A stretch of DNA of 64,000 bases from NCBI GenBank assembly GCA_020354025.1, contig CP070638.1, positions 2,301,193-2,365,192 on the forward strand, read 5' to 3'. The position numbers and the translations under genes were made by a program. Under the pieces are notes generated by a model. That model worked only from the letters and a program-made list of their open reading frames with translations. It did no database searches and was not told the origin of the DNA. How positions within the stretch are numbered: the stretch's first letter is position 1; each line of letters starts with the position of its first letter. Shown piece by piece: positions 8,753 through 17,623 of this stretch. This stretch comes from Fidelibacterota bacterium. Lineage in GTDB: Bacteria; Fidelibacterota; Marinisomatia; SCGC-AAA003-L08; TS1B11.

Positions 8753-9982
8753 TTAGGTGACAGCCTTTAGACGCTCAACGGCCCGTTCAATATTTTCAGG
8801 CAGTGCGAAAGCGGATATTCGAATATATCCTTCACCAGAGGGGCCAAAACCTACCCCAGGTGTAACTACAATGTGGGCCTTGTCAAGCAGATACTCAAAG
8901 AAATCCCATGAATGCATTCCATCTGGTGTTTTCATCCAGATATAGGGGGCGTTCCTGCCCCCATAAGCCGTATAGCCGAGTTTCGTCAAAGCCTCTAGAA
9001 GTCGAGCGGCGTTATTCAGATAGATGTGAATGATCTCGTCGGTTTGCTCAAATCCAGCTGGACTAAAAACTGACGCGGCCCCAACCTGCGTTATATACGA
9101 GGCTCCATTGAACTTGGTGTTCTGTCGGCGCTCCCAGAAGGGATTGACCTTCACCATTTCCCCAGACTTCGTACATGCATTGAGCTGATTGGGAATTACG
9201 ATATAACCACACCTGATACCCGTAAATCCGGCACTCTTCGAAAAACTCCTGAATTCGATGGCAACATCCCTGGCACCTTCAATTTCGAATATGGAATGAG
9301 GGATATGCCCATCCACGATATAGGCCTCATATGCAGCGTCATAGAGAATTATTGAGGAGTTCTCATGGGCATAATCGATCCATTTTGAGAGATCATCCCT
9401 GGTTGCCACCGCACCGGTCGGATTATTGGGAAAGCACAAGTAAATGAGGTCTATTTTTAATACCGGTGGTACCGGCACAAAATTGCTCTCCGCTGTGCAG
9501 GGTAAGTAAACCACCCCGTCATATCGGCCATCGGGCATCATCGATCCTGTCCGGCCTGCCATTACATTGGTATCGACATACAGTGGAAAGACGGGATCAG
9601 GCACTGCGACCAAATTATCCGTACCGAAAATGCCCGCGATATTGCCAAGGTCACATTTTGAGCCATCACTGATGAAGATCTCATTCCTTTCAAAATTGAT
9701 CCCACGAGAGGAGTAAGAATTTTCGATAATTGCGTCGATGAGAAAATCATAGCCCCTGGCGGGGCCATATCCTCTGAAAGTCTCCAGAGCTCCCATTTCC
9801 TCAATCGCTGTTTGCATCGCCATAACAATTGCTGGTGGCAGGGGCTGAGTAACATCGCCAAGACCAAGACTGATTATGTCAGCCTCAGAGTGTTGGGTGC
9901 GAAAGAGATGTACCTTTTCCCGCAATCTAGGAAATAGGTAATCGCCCGGCAGCTTTAAATAATTCTCGTTAATGTTTGCCAT
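8753..9982 (-). CDS. dapL: LL-diaminopimelate aminotransferase
   Basis: A 409-residue class I/II aminotransferase that closely follows the DapL pattern: SLGLGDVTQPLP near 38-49, FRGYGPARGY near 69-78, ISDGSKCDLGNI near 104-115, CFPNNPTGA near 183-191 and the PLP lysine K249 in SFSKSAGFTGIRCG. DapL converts tetrahydrodipicolinate straight to LL-diaminopimelate, bypassing DapD/DapC/DapE, for lysine and peptidoglycan. The length is typical. The ATG at 9982 follows AGGAGC with a five-base gap. It is 27 bases downstream of pdxB, so the two are probably one transcript. Confidence 0.93.
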   Translation of the reverse strand: MANINENYLKLPGDYLFPRLREKVHLFRTQHSEADIISLGLGDVTQPLPPAIVMAMQTAIEEMGALETFRGYGPARGYDFLIDAIIENSYSSRGINFERNEIFISDGSKCDLGNIAGIFGTDNLVAVPDPVFPLYVDTNVMAGRTGSMMPDGRYDGVVYLPCTAESNFVPVPPVLKIDLIYLCFPNNPTGAVATRDDLSKWIDYAHENSSIILYDAAYEAYIVDGHIPHSIFEIEGARDVAIEFRSFSKSAGFTGIRCGYIVIPNQLNACTKSGEMVKVNPFWERRQNTKFNGASYITQVGAASVFSPAGFEQTDEIIHIYLNNAARLLEALTKLGYTAYGGRNAPYIWMKTPDGMHSWDFFEYLLDKAHIVVTPGVGFGPSGEGYIRISAFALPENIERAVERLKAVT

Positions 9983-10009
9983 TATCTGCTCCTGGACTCT
10001 TCCGCTTTG

Positions 10010-11173
10010 CTAGCGACCTTGGCCATGGTTCGCGACTTGAAATCCAAGTCCAGTCAATCTCGCGGCCACACTTGGCGCAGGCGACTGCAACTGCACTCCC
10101 GTGTGTGTGAATTCCCGGCGAACAGGATATTGCCGGCGTAATTTGATGAAATGGGCTGCTCGCTCATCTGCCGTGAATGGTCCCATTTTTCGCATCCTGG
10201 TATCATCGAGCTCAATTGAGTACACCCTTTGAATTATCCGGTGGATAAGTTCCTGCTCATTCATAATCGATGGGTCGATCTCAATGAGCAGCTTTTCACC
10301 CTCTGATAGAAAATCACCCAGTACATTGCGTTCCCTAATCCCGAAATACCGGCACATGGCTTGATAAACCATCATTACAGCCCCTACCCTACCATCCACA
10401 GTAAATCCTGCGATGTGCGGGGTAGCGATATCCACCTTATCCATCAATGTCAGATCGATATTCGGCTCATTCTCCCACACATCCACAACTGCGCCAGCAA
10501 GGTGACCAGTCTGCAAAGATTCAGTCAAAGCCGCCGTATCAGCAACTGCCCCGCGAGCAGAATGTATGATAAAGACTCCGGATTTCAGCGAATCCAGGAA
10601 ATGCCTGTCCACCAAGTGATAGGTTCGATCTATCCCATTCCGTGTCAGGGGAGTATGCAGGGTAATAAAATCACAATCGAACAACTCTGCTAATGACAGA
10701 TAGCAGGCATCACCGGTCTCTCTTTGCAGCGGTGGATCATTCAGTAATACCTGCATCCCTATCGCCTCAGCCTTTTGCGCCACTTTACTACCGATGTGCC
10801 CAACTCCGATGATCCCTATCGACATTCCGGCCAGATCCAGATCATATTTTGCAGCGAGGTAGAACAAAGCAGCCATGACGTATTCAGCAACGGCATTAGC
10901 GTTGCCACCTGCTGCAGAGGCGAAACCGATATCACGAGCCTTCAGGTACTCCACTTCGATATGATCGGTTCCCGATGTTGGCGTGGCAACAAAGCGGACA
11001 TGGGTATCATTCAGCAGATCAGCATTCACCGGAGTAACAGCCCGAACAACAACTGCATCAACATCACGCAGATCAGCTCGTGAGAATTTTTCAGCGGGAA
11101 TGGTTTTAACTGTGCCTATACTGGAGAAGCATTCGCGTGCATAGGGAATATTTTGGTCAGCCAGAATTATCAT
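10010..11173 (-). CDS. pdxB: 4-phosphoerythronate dehydrogenase (vitamin B6 pathway)
   Basis: A 387-residue D-2-hydroxyacid dehydrogenase of the PdxB type, oxidising 4-phospho-D-erythronate on the DXP-independent-of-Pdx1 route to pyridoxal phosphate. The N terminus MIILADQNIPYA and TPTSGTDHIEVEYL near 89-102 are PdxB hallmarks. The NAD site is GIIGVGHIGSKVA near 123-135. Catalytic Arg, Glu and His fall in HSARGAVAD, VWENEP and TPHIAGFT. The C-terminal domain (about 290-387) is the PdxB-specific dimerisation region. No good ribosome site precedes the ATG. Upstream is a 51-base gap and then the chimeric gene remnant at 11225-11335. Three PLP-dependent enzymes lie downstream on the same strand. 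Confidence 0.92.
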   Translation of the reverse strand: MIILADQNIPYARECFSSIGTVKTIPAEKFSRADLRDVDAVVVRAVTPVNADLLNDTHVRFVATPTSGTDHIEVEYLKARDIGFASAAGGNANAVAEYVMAALFYLAAKYDLDLAGMSIGIIGVGHIGSKVAQKAEAIGMQVLLNDPPLQRETGDACYLSLAELFDCDFITLHTPLTRNGIDRTYHLVDRHFLDSLKSGVFIIHSARGAVADTAALTESLQTGHLAGAVVDVWENEPNIDLTLMDKVDIATPHIAGFTVDGRVGAVMMVYQAMCRYFGIRERNVLGDFLSEGEKLLIEIDPSIMNEQELIHRIIQRVYSIELDDTRMRKMGPFTADERAAHFIKLRRQYPVRREFTHTGVQLQSPAPSVAARLTGLGFQVANHGQGR

Positions 11174-11224
11174 AATTACTGAAACATTCAGTTACCTGTT
11201 CATCAGTTCCTGGGATTACTAATA

Positions 11225-11335
11225 TCAATTCAGTGTACTTACCCGGTAATCCCAAATAGGCCATTTACCAGCAGTACTGCCTTGGTCGCGCCCCGGCTGC
11301 ATATCGGCGACATGGGCGAAAGTCCAGGGTTTCAT
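11225..11335 (-). pseudogene. Chimeric gene remnant: metallophosphoesterase start joined to corrinoid-protein end
   Basis: From the ATG at 11335, the minus strand reads MKPWTFAHVADMQPG. This matches the start of the metallophosphoesterase at 7373 (MDTWHFVHVSDIQPG) at 9 of 15 positions. After that point the same frame stops resembling the family and ends at a TGA at 11225. In another frame, the bases from about 11299 down to a TAA at 11239 read SRGATKAVLLVNGLFGITG. This matches the last residues of the corrinoid protein at 13192 (SRDATKAVHLVKDLLGITA) at 13 of 19 positions, also directly before its stop. The two pieces overlap at CAGCCGGG, present in both families. I read this as a deletion scar joining two former genes. 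Either half is short, so each match alone would be weak. Confidence 0.65.
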
Positions 11336-11703
11336 GACTAATCCTGTATTATAAACACTTGCAAATCACTGGAAAATATTGAACACCGGGACAGAAACTA
11401 AGAGAGGCCGGGGACAATTGCAAGGTTTTGCTGATGTCGATATGCTTGCCTCCTGCATGTGATCTTCAGCCATATTAAACTACCCGTTGGTTCATAGTTG
11501 ATCGGAGTCAGTGCTCTTACAGCCTCGGGAATCCTGTTGACTCCCGGAAGTCTTCGTATCTACCTTTCTTCGAAATTGAATTGATGCCGGGTATCACGGC
11601 AGCCGATGAATGAGGCTGAAGGCTATCTAAAGACACAACACTCCCGGTAAATAATGCCAGTCCTGATTCCCACGAGATACTAATCCATCCATATAAATCA
11701 ATA
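11336..11703. other. Intergenic region between divergent pdxB side and plus-strand sulfatase
   Basis: About 370 bases separate the minus-strand remnant from the only plus-strand gene of the window. I see no tRNA, riboswitch or convincing full gene. Near 11458-11470 the minus strand has ATGGCTGAAGATC, identical over 13 bases to the start of the cystathionine-family gene at 8699, but the similarity does not continue. The region should hold the promoters for both directions; only the TATAAT at 11348-11353 stands out. Confidence 0.5.
11348..11353 (-). promoter_or_regulatory. Candidate -10 element (TATAAT) upstream of the chimeric remnant
   Basis: The minus strand has a perfect TATAAT at 11353-11348. 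The -35 position 17 bases further upstream (TTTTCC) is poor. It lies 12 bases before the remnant's ATG and about 175 bases before pdxB, so it could be an inherited promoter that now drives pdxB. This is weak evidence on its own. Confidence 0.35.
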
Positions 11704-13095
11704 TTGTTAGGGGAGGCTAAAATAAACAGAGCTAAGCAACCGCCAAATATTCTCTTTATCATGGACGACCAGCACCGATTCGACTACCTCGGATCAGCCG
11801 GTGCCGGTTTCATTAATACCCCCCACCTTGACCATCTGGCCGCCAAAGGGATCCGATTCACTCAGTGCTGCACAAATAGTCCCGTGTGCGCTCCGGCCCG
11901 GATAGGATTGGCCACGGGCATGCTGCCCAGCCGCATGGGCGCTATATCGAACCGCAGCTTTCTGCCGCAATCGGTATCAACATATTACCAACGCTTGCGT
12001 GATCATGGCTATCGTGTGGGCTGTGTCGGCAAGCTGGATCTCGCGAAGCCGGATCCCTATAATGGAAGGTTCGGTGACCGGCCCTGTGTGTTCGGATTCG
12101 GCTTCACGCATCCTGAGGAATGCGAAGGCAAAATGCACGCAGGCAGTTCGCCCACTCCCATTGGCCCATATACACACTACCTCAATGAGCGCGGGTTGCT
12201 GCAGGCCTTTCATGAAGATTATCAGATGCGTAAGGCAAAGGGTTGGGTGAAGGACGCTTCTCATGATTCAGTTCTACCAGCGGATGCTTTTGAAGACGCC
12301 TACATTGGCCGCCGGGCCGCCGAATGGATTGAGGAGATTCCGATGGATTTCCCATGGCATCTCTTTGTCAGCTTCGCTGGTCCCCATGATCCGTTTGATC
12401 CTCCTACCAAATACGCGGACCGCTATCGTGAGGCAAAGATGCCAGAGCCGATACGCGACTCCATGGATAAGAAGCCCGTAAGGATCAGGAATAGAGTGCG
12501 ATCAATTGAAGGGGGAGAGATCGCGATCGCGCGGCGACAGTACTGCGCGGCCATCGAGTTAATCGATGATCAGGTAGGATTGATCCTGGAGGCCCTGGAA
12601 CATAGCGGGATTCGGGACCATACCTACGTTATCTTTGCTAGCGACCACGGCGAGATGATCGGCGACCATGGGCTATTCAACAAGCATGTGGCTTATGAGC
12701 CCGCACTGAGGGTTCCCCTGATCATTTCCGGACCGGGCATCAGGGAAAATCACATGTCTGATGCACTGGTCGAATTGATCGATCTGAATCCTACTATTTG
12801 TGAGCTCGCCGGGCTGCCACTCCAGGAGAACATTGATGCATTGTCGATGGGGCCGATCCTACGGGATCAAAGAGAAGTACATCGAACAGAGACCATCGCT
12901 ACCGAGGAAGGCTACCGGTGTCTTCGAACCGGGAAGTATAAATACATAGAAACAATAGGGGACCTGACTGAGCTGTACAACCTTGAGAGTGATCCCGATG
13001 AACTGAACAATATCGCCGATGACGAGCCTGAAGCCATCAATACCTTAGGCCGACGGATGAAAGAACGTCTGATTGAAGGTAAATGGCTCCGTTAG
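11704..13095 (+). CDS. Sulfatase (arylsulfatase family, Cys-type), the only plus-strand gene
   Basis: A sulfatase of up to 463 residues. The formylglycine signature is C62-A-P-A-R with TG following, so the active-site cysteine needs maturation by an FGE or anSME enzyme encoded elsewhere. Metal-site residues are seen in ILFIMDDQH near 17-24 and in ASDHGEMIGDHG near 318-329. There is no signal peptide, so it should be cytosolic. The start is unusual. The only conventional initiator, TTG at 11704, has no ribosome site. A very strong AGGGGAGG (11709-11716) sits five bases before an in-frame ATA at 11722, where family alignments would place the start. The gene converges on the corrinoid-protein gene. 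Its substrate is unknown. Confidence 0.88.
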   Translation: MLGEAKINRAKQPPNILFIMDDQHRFDYLGSAGAGFINTPHLDHLAAKGIRFTQCCTNSPVCAPARIGLATGMLPSRMGAISNRSFLPQSVSTYYQRLRDHGYRVGCVGKLDLAKPDPYNGRFGDRPCVFGFGFTHPEECEGKMHAGSSPTPIGPYTHYLNERGLLQAFHEDYQMRKAKGWVKDASHDSVLPADAFEDAYIGRRAAEWIEEIPMDFPWHLFVSFAGPHDPFDPPTKYADRYREAKMPEPIRDSMDKKPVRIRNRVRSIEGGEIAIARRQYCAAIELIDDQVGLILEALEHSGIRDHTYVIFASDHGEMIGDHGLFNKHVAYEPALRVPLIISGPGIRENHMSDALVELIDLNPTICELAGLPLQENIDALSMGPILRDQREVHRTETIATEEGYRCLRTGKYKYIETIGDLTELYNLESDPDELNNIADDEPEAINTLGRRMKERLIEGKWLR

Positions 13096-13191
13096 GACGG
13101 ACGAGAATAGCTAATCCTCTGCAAAGTTCCTTAATCCTATAACCTATCGGGGGATGATTTAACAGCAGGTAATAACCGGTATCTCGCCTTT

Positions 13192-13866
13192 TCAAGCCGT
13201 AATCCCCAGCAAGTCCTTTACCAGGTGCACCGCCTTAGTCGCGTCCCGGCTGTAACCGTCCGCCCCGATCTCATCGGCGAACTCCTGATTCACCACCGCA
13301 CCCCCAACAATGATCTTGTTTTTGAGGTCGGCTTCGCGGAGTATATCGACCGTTGTGCGTATGGATTCTCTGGTGGTAGTCAACAGCGCCGACATGCCAA
13401 TGACCGCTTCCGGGTGTTCCCGGCCTTGCTCCAGAAAGGTCTCCGGAGAAACGTCGATACCCAGGTCGATCACGTCAAATCCGCCGCCCTCCAGGACCAC
13501 CGCCACCAGATTCTTGCCAATGTCGTGCATATCACCTCTGACGGTTCCGATGACTATCACACCCAATTTCCGGGAATCTTCGCCCCGTAGGAGGGGGTCA
13601 ATCAACTGCATGCCCGCCTTCACAGCCTGGGCGGACATCAGCAAGTCTGGCAGGAAGTATTCCCCATTGGAGAACTTGTCACCCACCACCTCCATACCGG
13701 CAATGAGTCCCTGCTGGAGTATCTTTCCTACCTCCAGATGTTTGGATAACGCGGTTTCAATCAGCTCAACCACACCCGGCTTTCCGGCCATATCGGGAGG
13801 ATACTTCGATAGTGCATTACTGCGACCACGAACCACCGCGTCTTTAATCTGTTCGATCGGATTCAT
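13192..13866 (-). CDS. Corrinoid (B12-binding) methyl-carrier protein
   Basis: A 224-residue methyltransferase corrinoid protein of the MtbC/MtvC type. An N-terminal helical cap domain (about 1-90) is followed by a Rossmann-like B12-binding domain. The lower axial ligand is H114 in DMHDIGKNL (D-x-H-x-x-G), with GMSALLTTT and GGAVV as the other B12 loops. In known systems one methyltransferase methylates the bound cob(I)amide from a methylated substrate and a second passes the methyl group on. It lies directly downstream of two URO-D-fold methyltransferase genes (60-base gap), which fits such a three-part system. The end of a second, lost copy seems to survive at 11239-11299. Confidence 0.92.
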   Translation of the reverse strand: MNPIEQIKDAVVRGRSNALSKYPPDMAGKPGVVELIETALSKHLEVGKILQQGLIAGMEVVGDKFSNGEYFLPDLLMSAQAVKAGMQLIDPLLRGEDSRKLGVIVIGTVRGDMHDIGKNLVAVVLEGGGFDVIDLGIDVSPETFLEQGREHPEAVIGMSALLTTTRESIRTTVDILREADLKNKIIVGGAVVNQEFADEIGADGYSRDATKAVHLVKDLLGITA

Positions 13867-13925
13867 AGGATTAATCCTTACCTTTATCTTTGAACATTAA
13901 TATTATGCCATGCTGGTGATCCAGC

Positions 13926-15047
13926 CTAGCCGTACTCAAGTCCAGCTTCGATCAGGGCCAAATAATTATTCAGCACTTTCTCGTCCAGCACCGGTGGGAT
14001 TGGCGAGGCAGTCGGGCAGAGTATGAAACCCCCGCCTTCGGCGGCATCCGTTATAGCTTGCTTCACCGTCTCCCGGATATATTCCTCATCCTTTGTATAG
14101 AGATCGTCGAGCTGGATGTTGCCTTCAATGCTAATCCGGCCCTGCATTAGTTGCCTGGCTTCGTGCAGTTCCAGGTCCCCCATGGGCGGAGCTTCGACGG
14201 GATGAATGCAGCCGGCACCCATATCGATGAAATCCCCGATCACCTGTTTCAGGTTGCCGTGACAGTGGACGTGAACCAGACCTCCCGCTTCCAGAATGGG
14301 CGCCCACAGCCGCTCATCATAGCGGGTAGTGAAGGCCGTGAAATCGTCTACGGACATCCAGGGTGGAGTGGCCTGCTCCATGCCCAAGGTGGCGAATACC
14401 GGCCCCACCTTCGCCGATAGCAGCGCCTTGACCAGCAGCTCCGCCCGATGGTAGAACTCATCCAGCAGCCGGAAAATGGCTTCCCTTTCTGTCAGGCTCC
14501 AGATAGCCAGTGTCTCCAGGCCCAGCCAATGGGTGACGTGCCCGATTGGATCCATGCCGATACTAGCCATTAATACCCCGTTGGAACCCATTTTCGTCTG
14601 CAGCTCAAAGAATCTAGTTACGTCCGGCTCCCTGAATTGATAGGGAATGGACAGGAACCGCTCCACATCCTCCAGTGACTCGATCAGGTATTTCTTGGTC
14701 ATGCCAGGTTTGCCCTCCCGGCTTACCCACTTTATAGTTTTCAGGGGACCCAGAGGTGCCTCGAAGGTCCTCGTCTCCTCGTCGAATCCCTCCTGCCCGC
14801 TCGGCTGCACTTCGATCCGAATTGCCGCATCGGAATGACAGGACAGCAGATTTTCCTCCGGTGGATGCCAGCGGTAGGCCCACTCGGTATTCTCAGCTAC
14901 GGTATCAATCAAGAATCGGAAGCTCGGGTGCCGGGAAGGTGGCAATCCAGCTGTGTCATTCAGGGGATCAACCCCCCGGATAACTATCGGTACCCGGTCA
15001 GGCTGCCGACATCGTAGGGCGGTTATATAGCGTTCGTGTTTAGTCAT
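13926..15047 (-). CDS. URO-D-fold (uroporphyrinogen decarboxylase-like) methyltransferase, copy 1
   Basis: A 373-residue protein of the URO-D superfamily. It starts with the usual helix MTKHERYITALRCRQPDRVP. It lacks the context of haem synthesis and sits directly before the corrinoid-protein gene, so a cobamide-dependent methyltransferase role is far more likely than decarboxylation of uroporphyrinogen. The candidate metal site is the cluster HVHCHGN near residues 258-264, which resembles but does not equal the H-x-C zinc motif of MtaA/MtbA. A cysteine in FILCPTASP near 345 could be the third ligand. The substrate is probably a methoxylated or methylated compound; which one cannot be told. 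Confidence 0.82.
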   Translation of the reverse strand: MTKHERYITALRCRQPDRVPIVIRGVDPLNDTAGLPPSRHPSFRFLIDTVAENTEWAYRWHPPEENLLSCHSDAAIRIEVQPSGQEGFDEETRTFEAPLGPLKTIKWVSREGKPGMTKKYLIESLEDVERFLSIPYQFREPDVTRFFELQTKMGSNGVLMASIGMDPIGHVTHWLGLETLAIWSLTEREAIFRLLDEFYHRAELLVKALLSAKVGPVFATLGMEQATPPWMSVDDFTAFTTRYDERLWAPILEAGGLVHVHCHGNLKQVIGDFIDMGAGCIHPVEAPPMGDLELHEARQLMQGRISIEGNIQLDDLYTKDEEYIRETVKQAITDAAEGGGFILCPTASPIPPVLDEKVLNNYLALIEAGLEYG

Positions 15048-15098
15048 AAGGATCTTTTAAGTCATCGAGCCACTGGTACCGCTCGGCTGTCCTATCAG

Positions 15099-16220
15099 CT
15101 ACCCGTTCTCCAAAACCTTTTTCAGGAATTCCATGAAGTACACATAATTGTTATAGGGCACGTCGGGCGGGAGAGCGTGATCGGGTCGAGGAATATAGCC
15201 GCCGTCCTTCACCAGGGGCGGTACCTTTTTCAGCACTTCGGCCTCGATCTCCTTGCGCCCTTTCATAAGCTCCATTTTGTCCAGACCGCCCATCATCAGC
15301 AGGTCCCGGCCGTATTCGCGGCGCAGCTGCAGCACGTCCATCCCCGCCCGGACTTCCAGGGGCCACATCCCGTTCACGCCGCACTCAAGCCAGAGCGGAA
15401 TCAGCAGAGAAATATCACCATCGGAATCCACGAAAATTAAATCCACCCCCTTGCTATGCAGGAAGTCGGTAATCCGCCGGTAGCGGGGTATCATAAAGCG
15501 ACGGAATAGTTCCGGCGAGATGAGCGGGCCGTCGTTGTAGGCCATGTCTTCCCAAAAGCAGAACCAGTCGATTGTCGTCTCAGACAGTATTCTCTCCATC
15601 ATCTGGATAATTAGGTCAGCCCGGTCATCCATCATCATCTCGACAAAATCGGGCTCCTCGTAGAACAGGCGACTGAGCCGCTCGAAACCCACCATCTGCC
15701 ACAACGGTCCATAGAAGCCGCAGTCAAGTGATCCACGCAGGGAGACGACATAATCCCGCTGGTGGTGTCCTTTCAGATTCTTAATCCGCGCCAGTCGAGC
15801 GTCTATATTCCCTGTCAGGTGGTTGCGGTAATGGAGGTAATCCTCCCGGGTCTCAATCGGAAAGCGTAGTGAGAGCCGCCGCTCGCCGTCCTTCAGCTGG
15901 TCGCAGCGTGCTTTCTGGACAATTCCCTTCGAGCTGCGCACGACTAAGTATTCACCGTCATCTTCCAGCACTTTTTCTTCAAATGGCGGTTCGAAGCTGA
16001 GCCACATCCGAATATGCAGCTTGAGATCACAGTCGTGTACTCGCTCCTGATCCCGCTCGAAGCTGGGTCGGTCCTTGATTTCAGGATGCCCTTCTTCGGC
16101 CCATCGCTCGATAGTTTCAGCCCACCACCAGGGCACCCAGTAGGGAACCCGGTCAACAGGTTCAAAATGCAAGCACCTGAGGAACCTCTCCCGCGCGCTC
16201 ATCTGTCCTGATCCCCTCAT
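15099..16220 (-). CDS. URO-D-fold methyltransferase-like protein, copy 2
   Basis: A 373-residue URO-D superfamily protein with the start motif SARERFLRCLHFEPVDRVP. The ATG at 16220 could be replaced by the second ATG at 16202, which has GAGGGG ten bases upstream. Where zinc-dependent relatives have H-x-C, this copy reads FVDSDGDIS, so it has no zinc-type cysteine there. It may therefore be the substrate-specific first methyltransferase rather than the methyl-acceptor enzyme, or a structural partner. It sits between a sulfatase (16-base gap) and URO-D copy 1 (51-base gap), tying the methyltransferases to the sulfatase/arabinofuranosidase run. Confidence 0.8.
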   Translation of the reverse strand: MRGSGQMSARERFLRCLHFEPVDRVPYWVPWWWAETIERWAEEGHPEIKDRPSFERDQERVHDCDLKLHIRMWLSFEPPFEEKVLEDDGEYLVVRSSKGIVQKARCDQLKDGERRLSLRFPIETREDYLHYRNHLTGNIDARLARIKNLKGHHQRDYVVSLRGSLDCGFYGPLWQMVGFERLSRLFYEEPDFVEMMMDDRADLIIQMMERILSETTIDWFCFWEDMAYNDGPLISPELFRRFMIPRYRRITDFLHSKGVDLIFVDSDGDISLLIPLWLECGVNGMWPLEVRAGMDVLQLRREYGRDLLMMGGLDKMELMKGRKEIEAEVLKKVPPLVKDGGYIPRPDHALPPDVPYNNYVYFMEFLKKVLENG

Positions 16221-16235
16221 GAGTATGCGCCGCTG

Positions 16236-17588
16236 CTAATCCCCAGCCTTATATAGCGGTGGCCGGTTGCGGACCATTTCATAGCGCTGGTAAGCATGAG
16301 CTGGCAGGAAGGGATCGTTGGTCTCTTTGAGCCACACTTCCAGCTTTTCGTTCAGCTCATCCCTGAGCGACTGATATTCGGTGTTGTATATCAGGTTCCG
16401 CCGCTGGTAGGGATCATACTTGTTATCGATCAACAGCCAGTCCTCATCCCGGAACCTGGCAAAGGTATGCCTTTTTGTCCGGACACCCCGCCAGGCCCGC
16501 ATGCCGGCGCGGTCCTGCACCACGGCGCAGGGATTGATGACCTCGATCAGCAGGGAATCAGGCTCCGGTTCAGCGGCTGTGCCCAGAATGAAGGCAGACA
16601 GGTCCTTCCCCTCCACCGTGGAGGGGACGTCGATATCCATCAGTCCCAGCATCGTGGGAAGGATGTCCGGAGTTCCCATCAGGAGGTCGGTCACCTCATC
16701 GGCCGCCACTTTCCCGGGATATCGCAGAATGAAAGGCACCTGGATCGTCTCTTCATAAGGCCACTGCTTGTGGAACAGGTACAGCGAAAACAGCTGCTCA
16801 CCATGATCGGAAGTGAAAACCACGACGGTATTTTCAGCTAAGCCCAGCCGATCCAGTGCTTCCAGAAGGCGGCCCATATTCCAGTCAAGGGAGGTTACTG
16901 CGGCGTAGTAGGTGGCAATAATACTCCTGTCGGCAAGGAAGACATTCTCCCGCAGCTCAATTTTCTCGGGCGGGTATAGCTTAAGATACTTCTCAGGAGC
17001 GATGTAGGGATCGTGCGGTGGTCCCCAAGAAAGAAACAGACAGAATGGCGATCCCTCCCGGTGCTCTTCCAGGTAGCGGATAGCCAGATCGGTCTGTGTA
17101 TCCGGCTCCCATCCCTTAATAGGAATTCTTTTATCGGTGTCGGTATAATAGAATGAATTGAAGTAATCATGGCTCATATTAACCGCAGCCCAGTAATCGA
17201 AACCGTGCCGCTTCGGGCCGGGTGGTACGAACTGGGACTCCCCGCTCAGATGCCCATTCAGGTGCCATTTGCCGATGTAACCGGTCTGATAGCCGGCTGA
17301 TTTGAGCATGTCCCCGATGCACAGCTCAGTGTCCGGTAACGGGGGACCGTTGGTGATGATCCCATGGCTGAGCGGATATTTACCGGTCATAAGCGAAGCC
17401 CGAGTTGGGCAGCATACCGGGTAGGTGGAAATGGCGTTAGTAAACCGCAGACCCTCGCTCGCCAGCCGGTCCAGATTGGGAGTGATAACCTGCCCGTTAC
17501 CCGCACAACCCATGGCCTGCCCACGCATCTGATCGGCGAATACGAACAGTAGATTGGGCTGCTTGTTAGCTGATCTTTCAGATGGCAA
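16236..17588 (-). CDS. Sulfatase (Cys-type), module A
   Basis: A 450-residue sulfatase. The signature is C59-C-P-T-R with MTG following, so C59 is the formylglycine precursor. Metal-site aspartates lie in LLFVFADQ near 13-20 and in FTSDHGEQLF near 275-284. The initiator is a TTG at 17588, six bases after AGGAG. No signal peptide is present, unlike most glycan sulfatases of Bacteroidota, so it should desulfate imported sugars. It follows the GH51 gene at 17624-19699 after 35 bases. The pair mirrors the GH51-sulfatase pair at 21786-25203; the two sulfatases are clear paralogues (for example HT/ITPN.DRLA.EG, YQT.YIGKWHL). Confidence 0.9.
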   Translation of the reverse strand: MPSERSANKQPNLLFVFADQMRGQAMGCAGNGQVITPNLDRLASEGLRFTNAISTYPVCCPTRASLMTGKYPLSHGIITNGPPLPDTELCIGDMLKSAGYQTGYIGKWHLNGHLSGESQFVPPGPKRHGFDYWAAVNMSHDYFNSFYYTDTDKRIPIKGWEPDTQTDLAIRYLEEHREGSPFCLFLSWGPPHDPYIAPEKYLKLYPPEKIELRENVFLADRSIIATYYAAVTSLDWNMGRLLEALDRLGLAENTVVVFTSDHGEQLFSLYLFHKQWPYEETIQVPFILRYPGKVAADEVTDLLMGTPDILPTMLGLMDIDVPSTVEGKDLSAFILGTAAEPEPDSLLIEVINPCAVVQDRAGMRAWRGVRTKRHTFARFRDEDWLLIDNKYDPYQRRNLIYNTEYQSLRDELNEKLEVWLKETNDPFLPAHAYQRYEMVRNRPPLYKAGD

Positions 17589-17623
17589 TTATGACTCCTG
17601 TGATTTCACGTTATAATGATTTT

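Noticed and set aside
11458-11470. Thirteen-base match to the start of the cystathionine-family gene
   Set aside because: The match stops after 13 bases and the following codons bear no resemblance to the family, so chance or a trace too short to judge.
11517-11762. 81-codon minus-strand frame with a hydrophobic start
   Set aside because: Its first part overlaps the start of the plus-strand sulfatase and there is no ribosome site or family resemblance.
13926-16220. Calling the URO-D genes hemE
   Set aside because: They are divergent in the active-site region, occur as several copies, and adjoin a corrinoid protein and sulfatases rather than haem genes.
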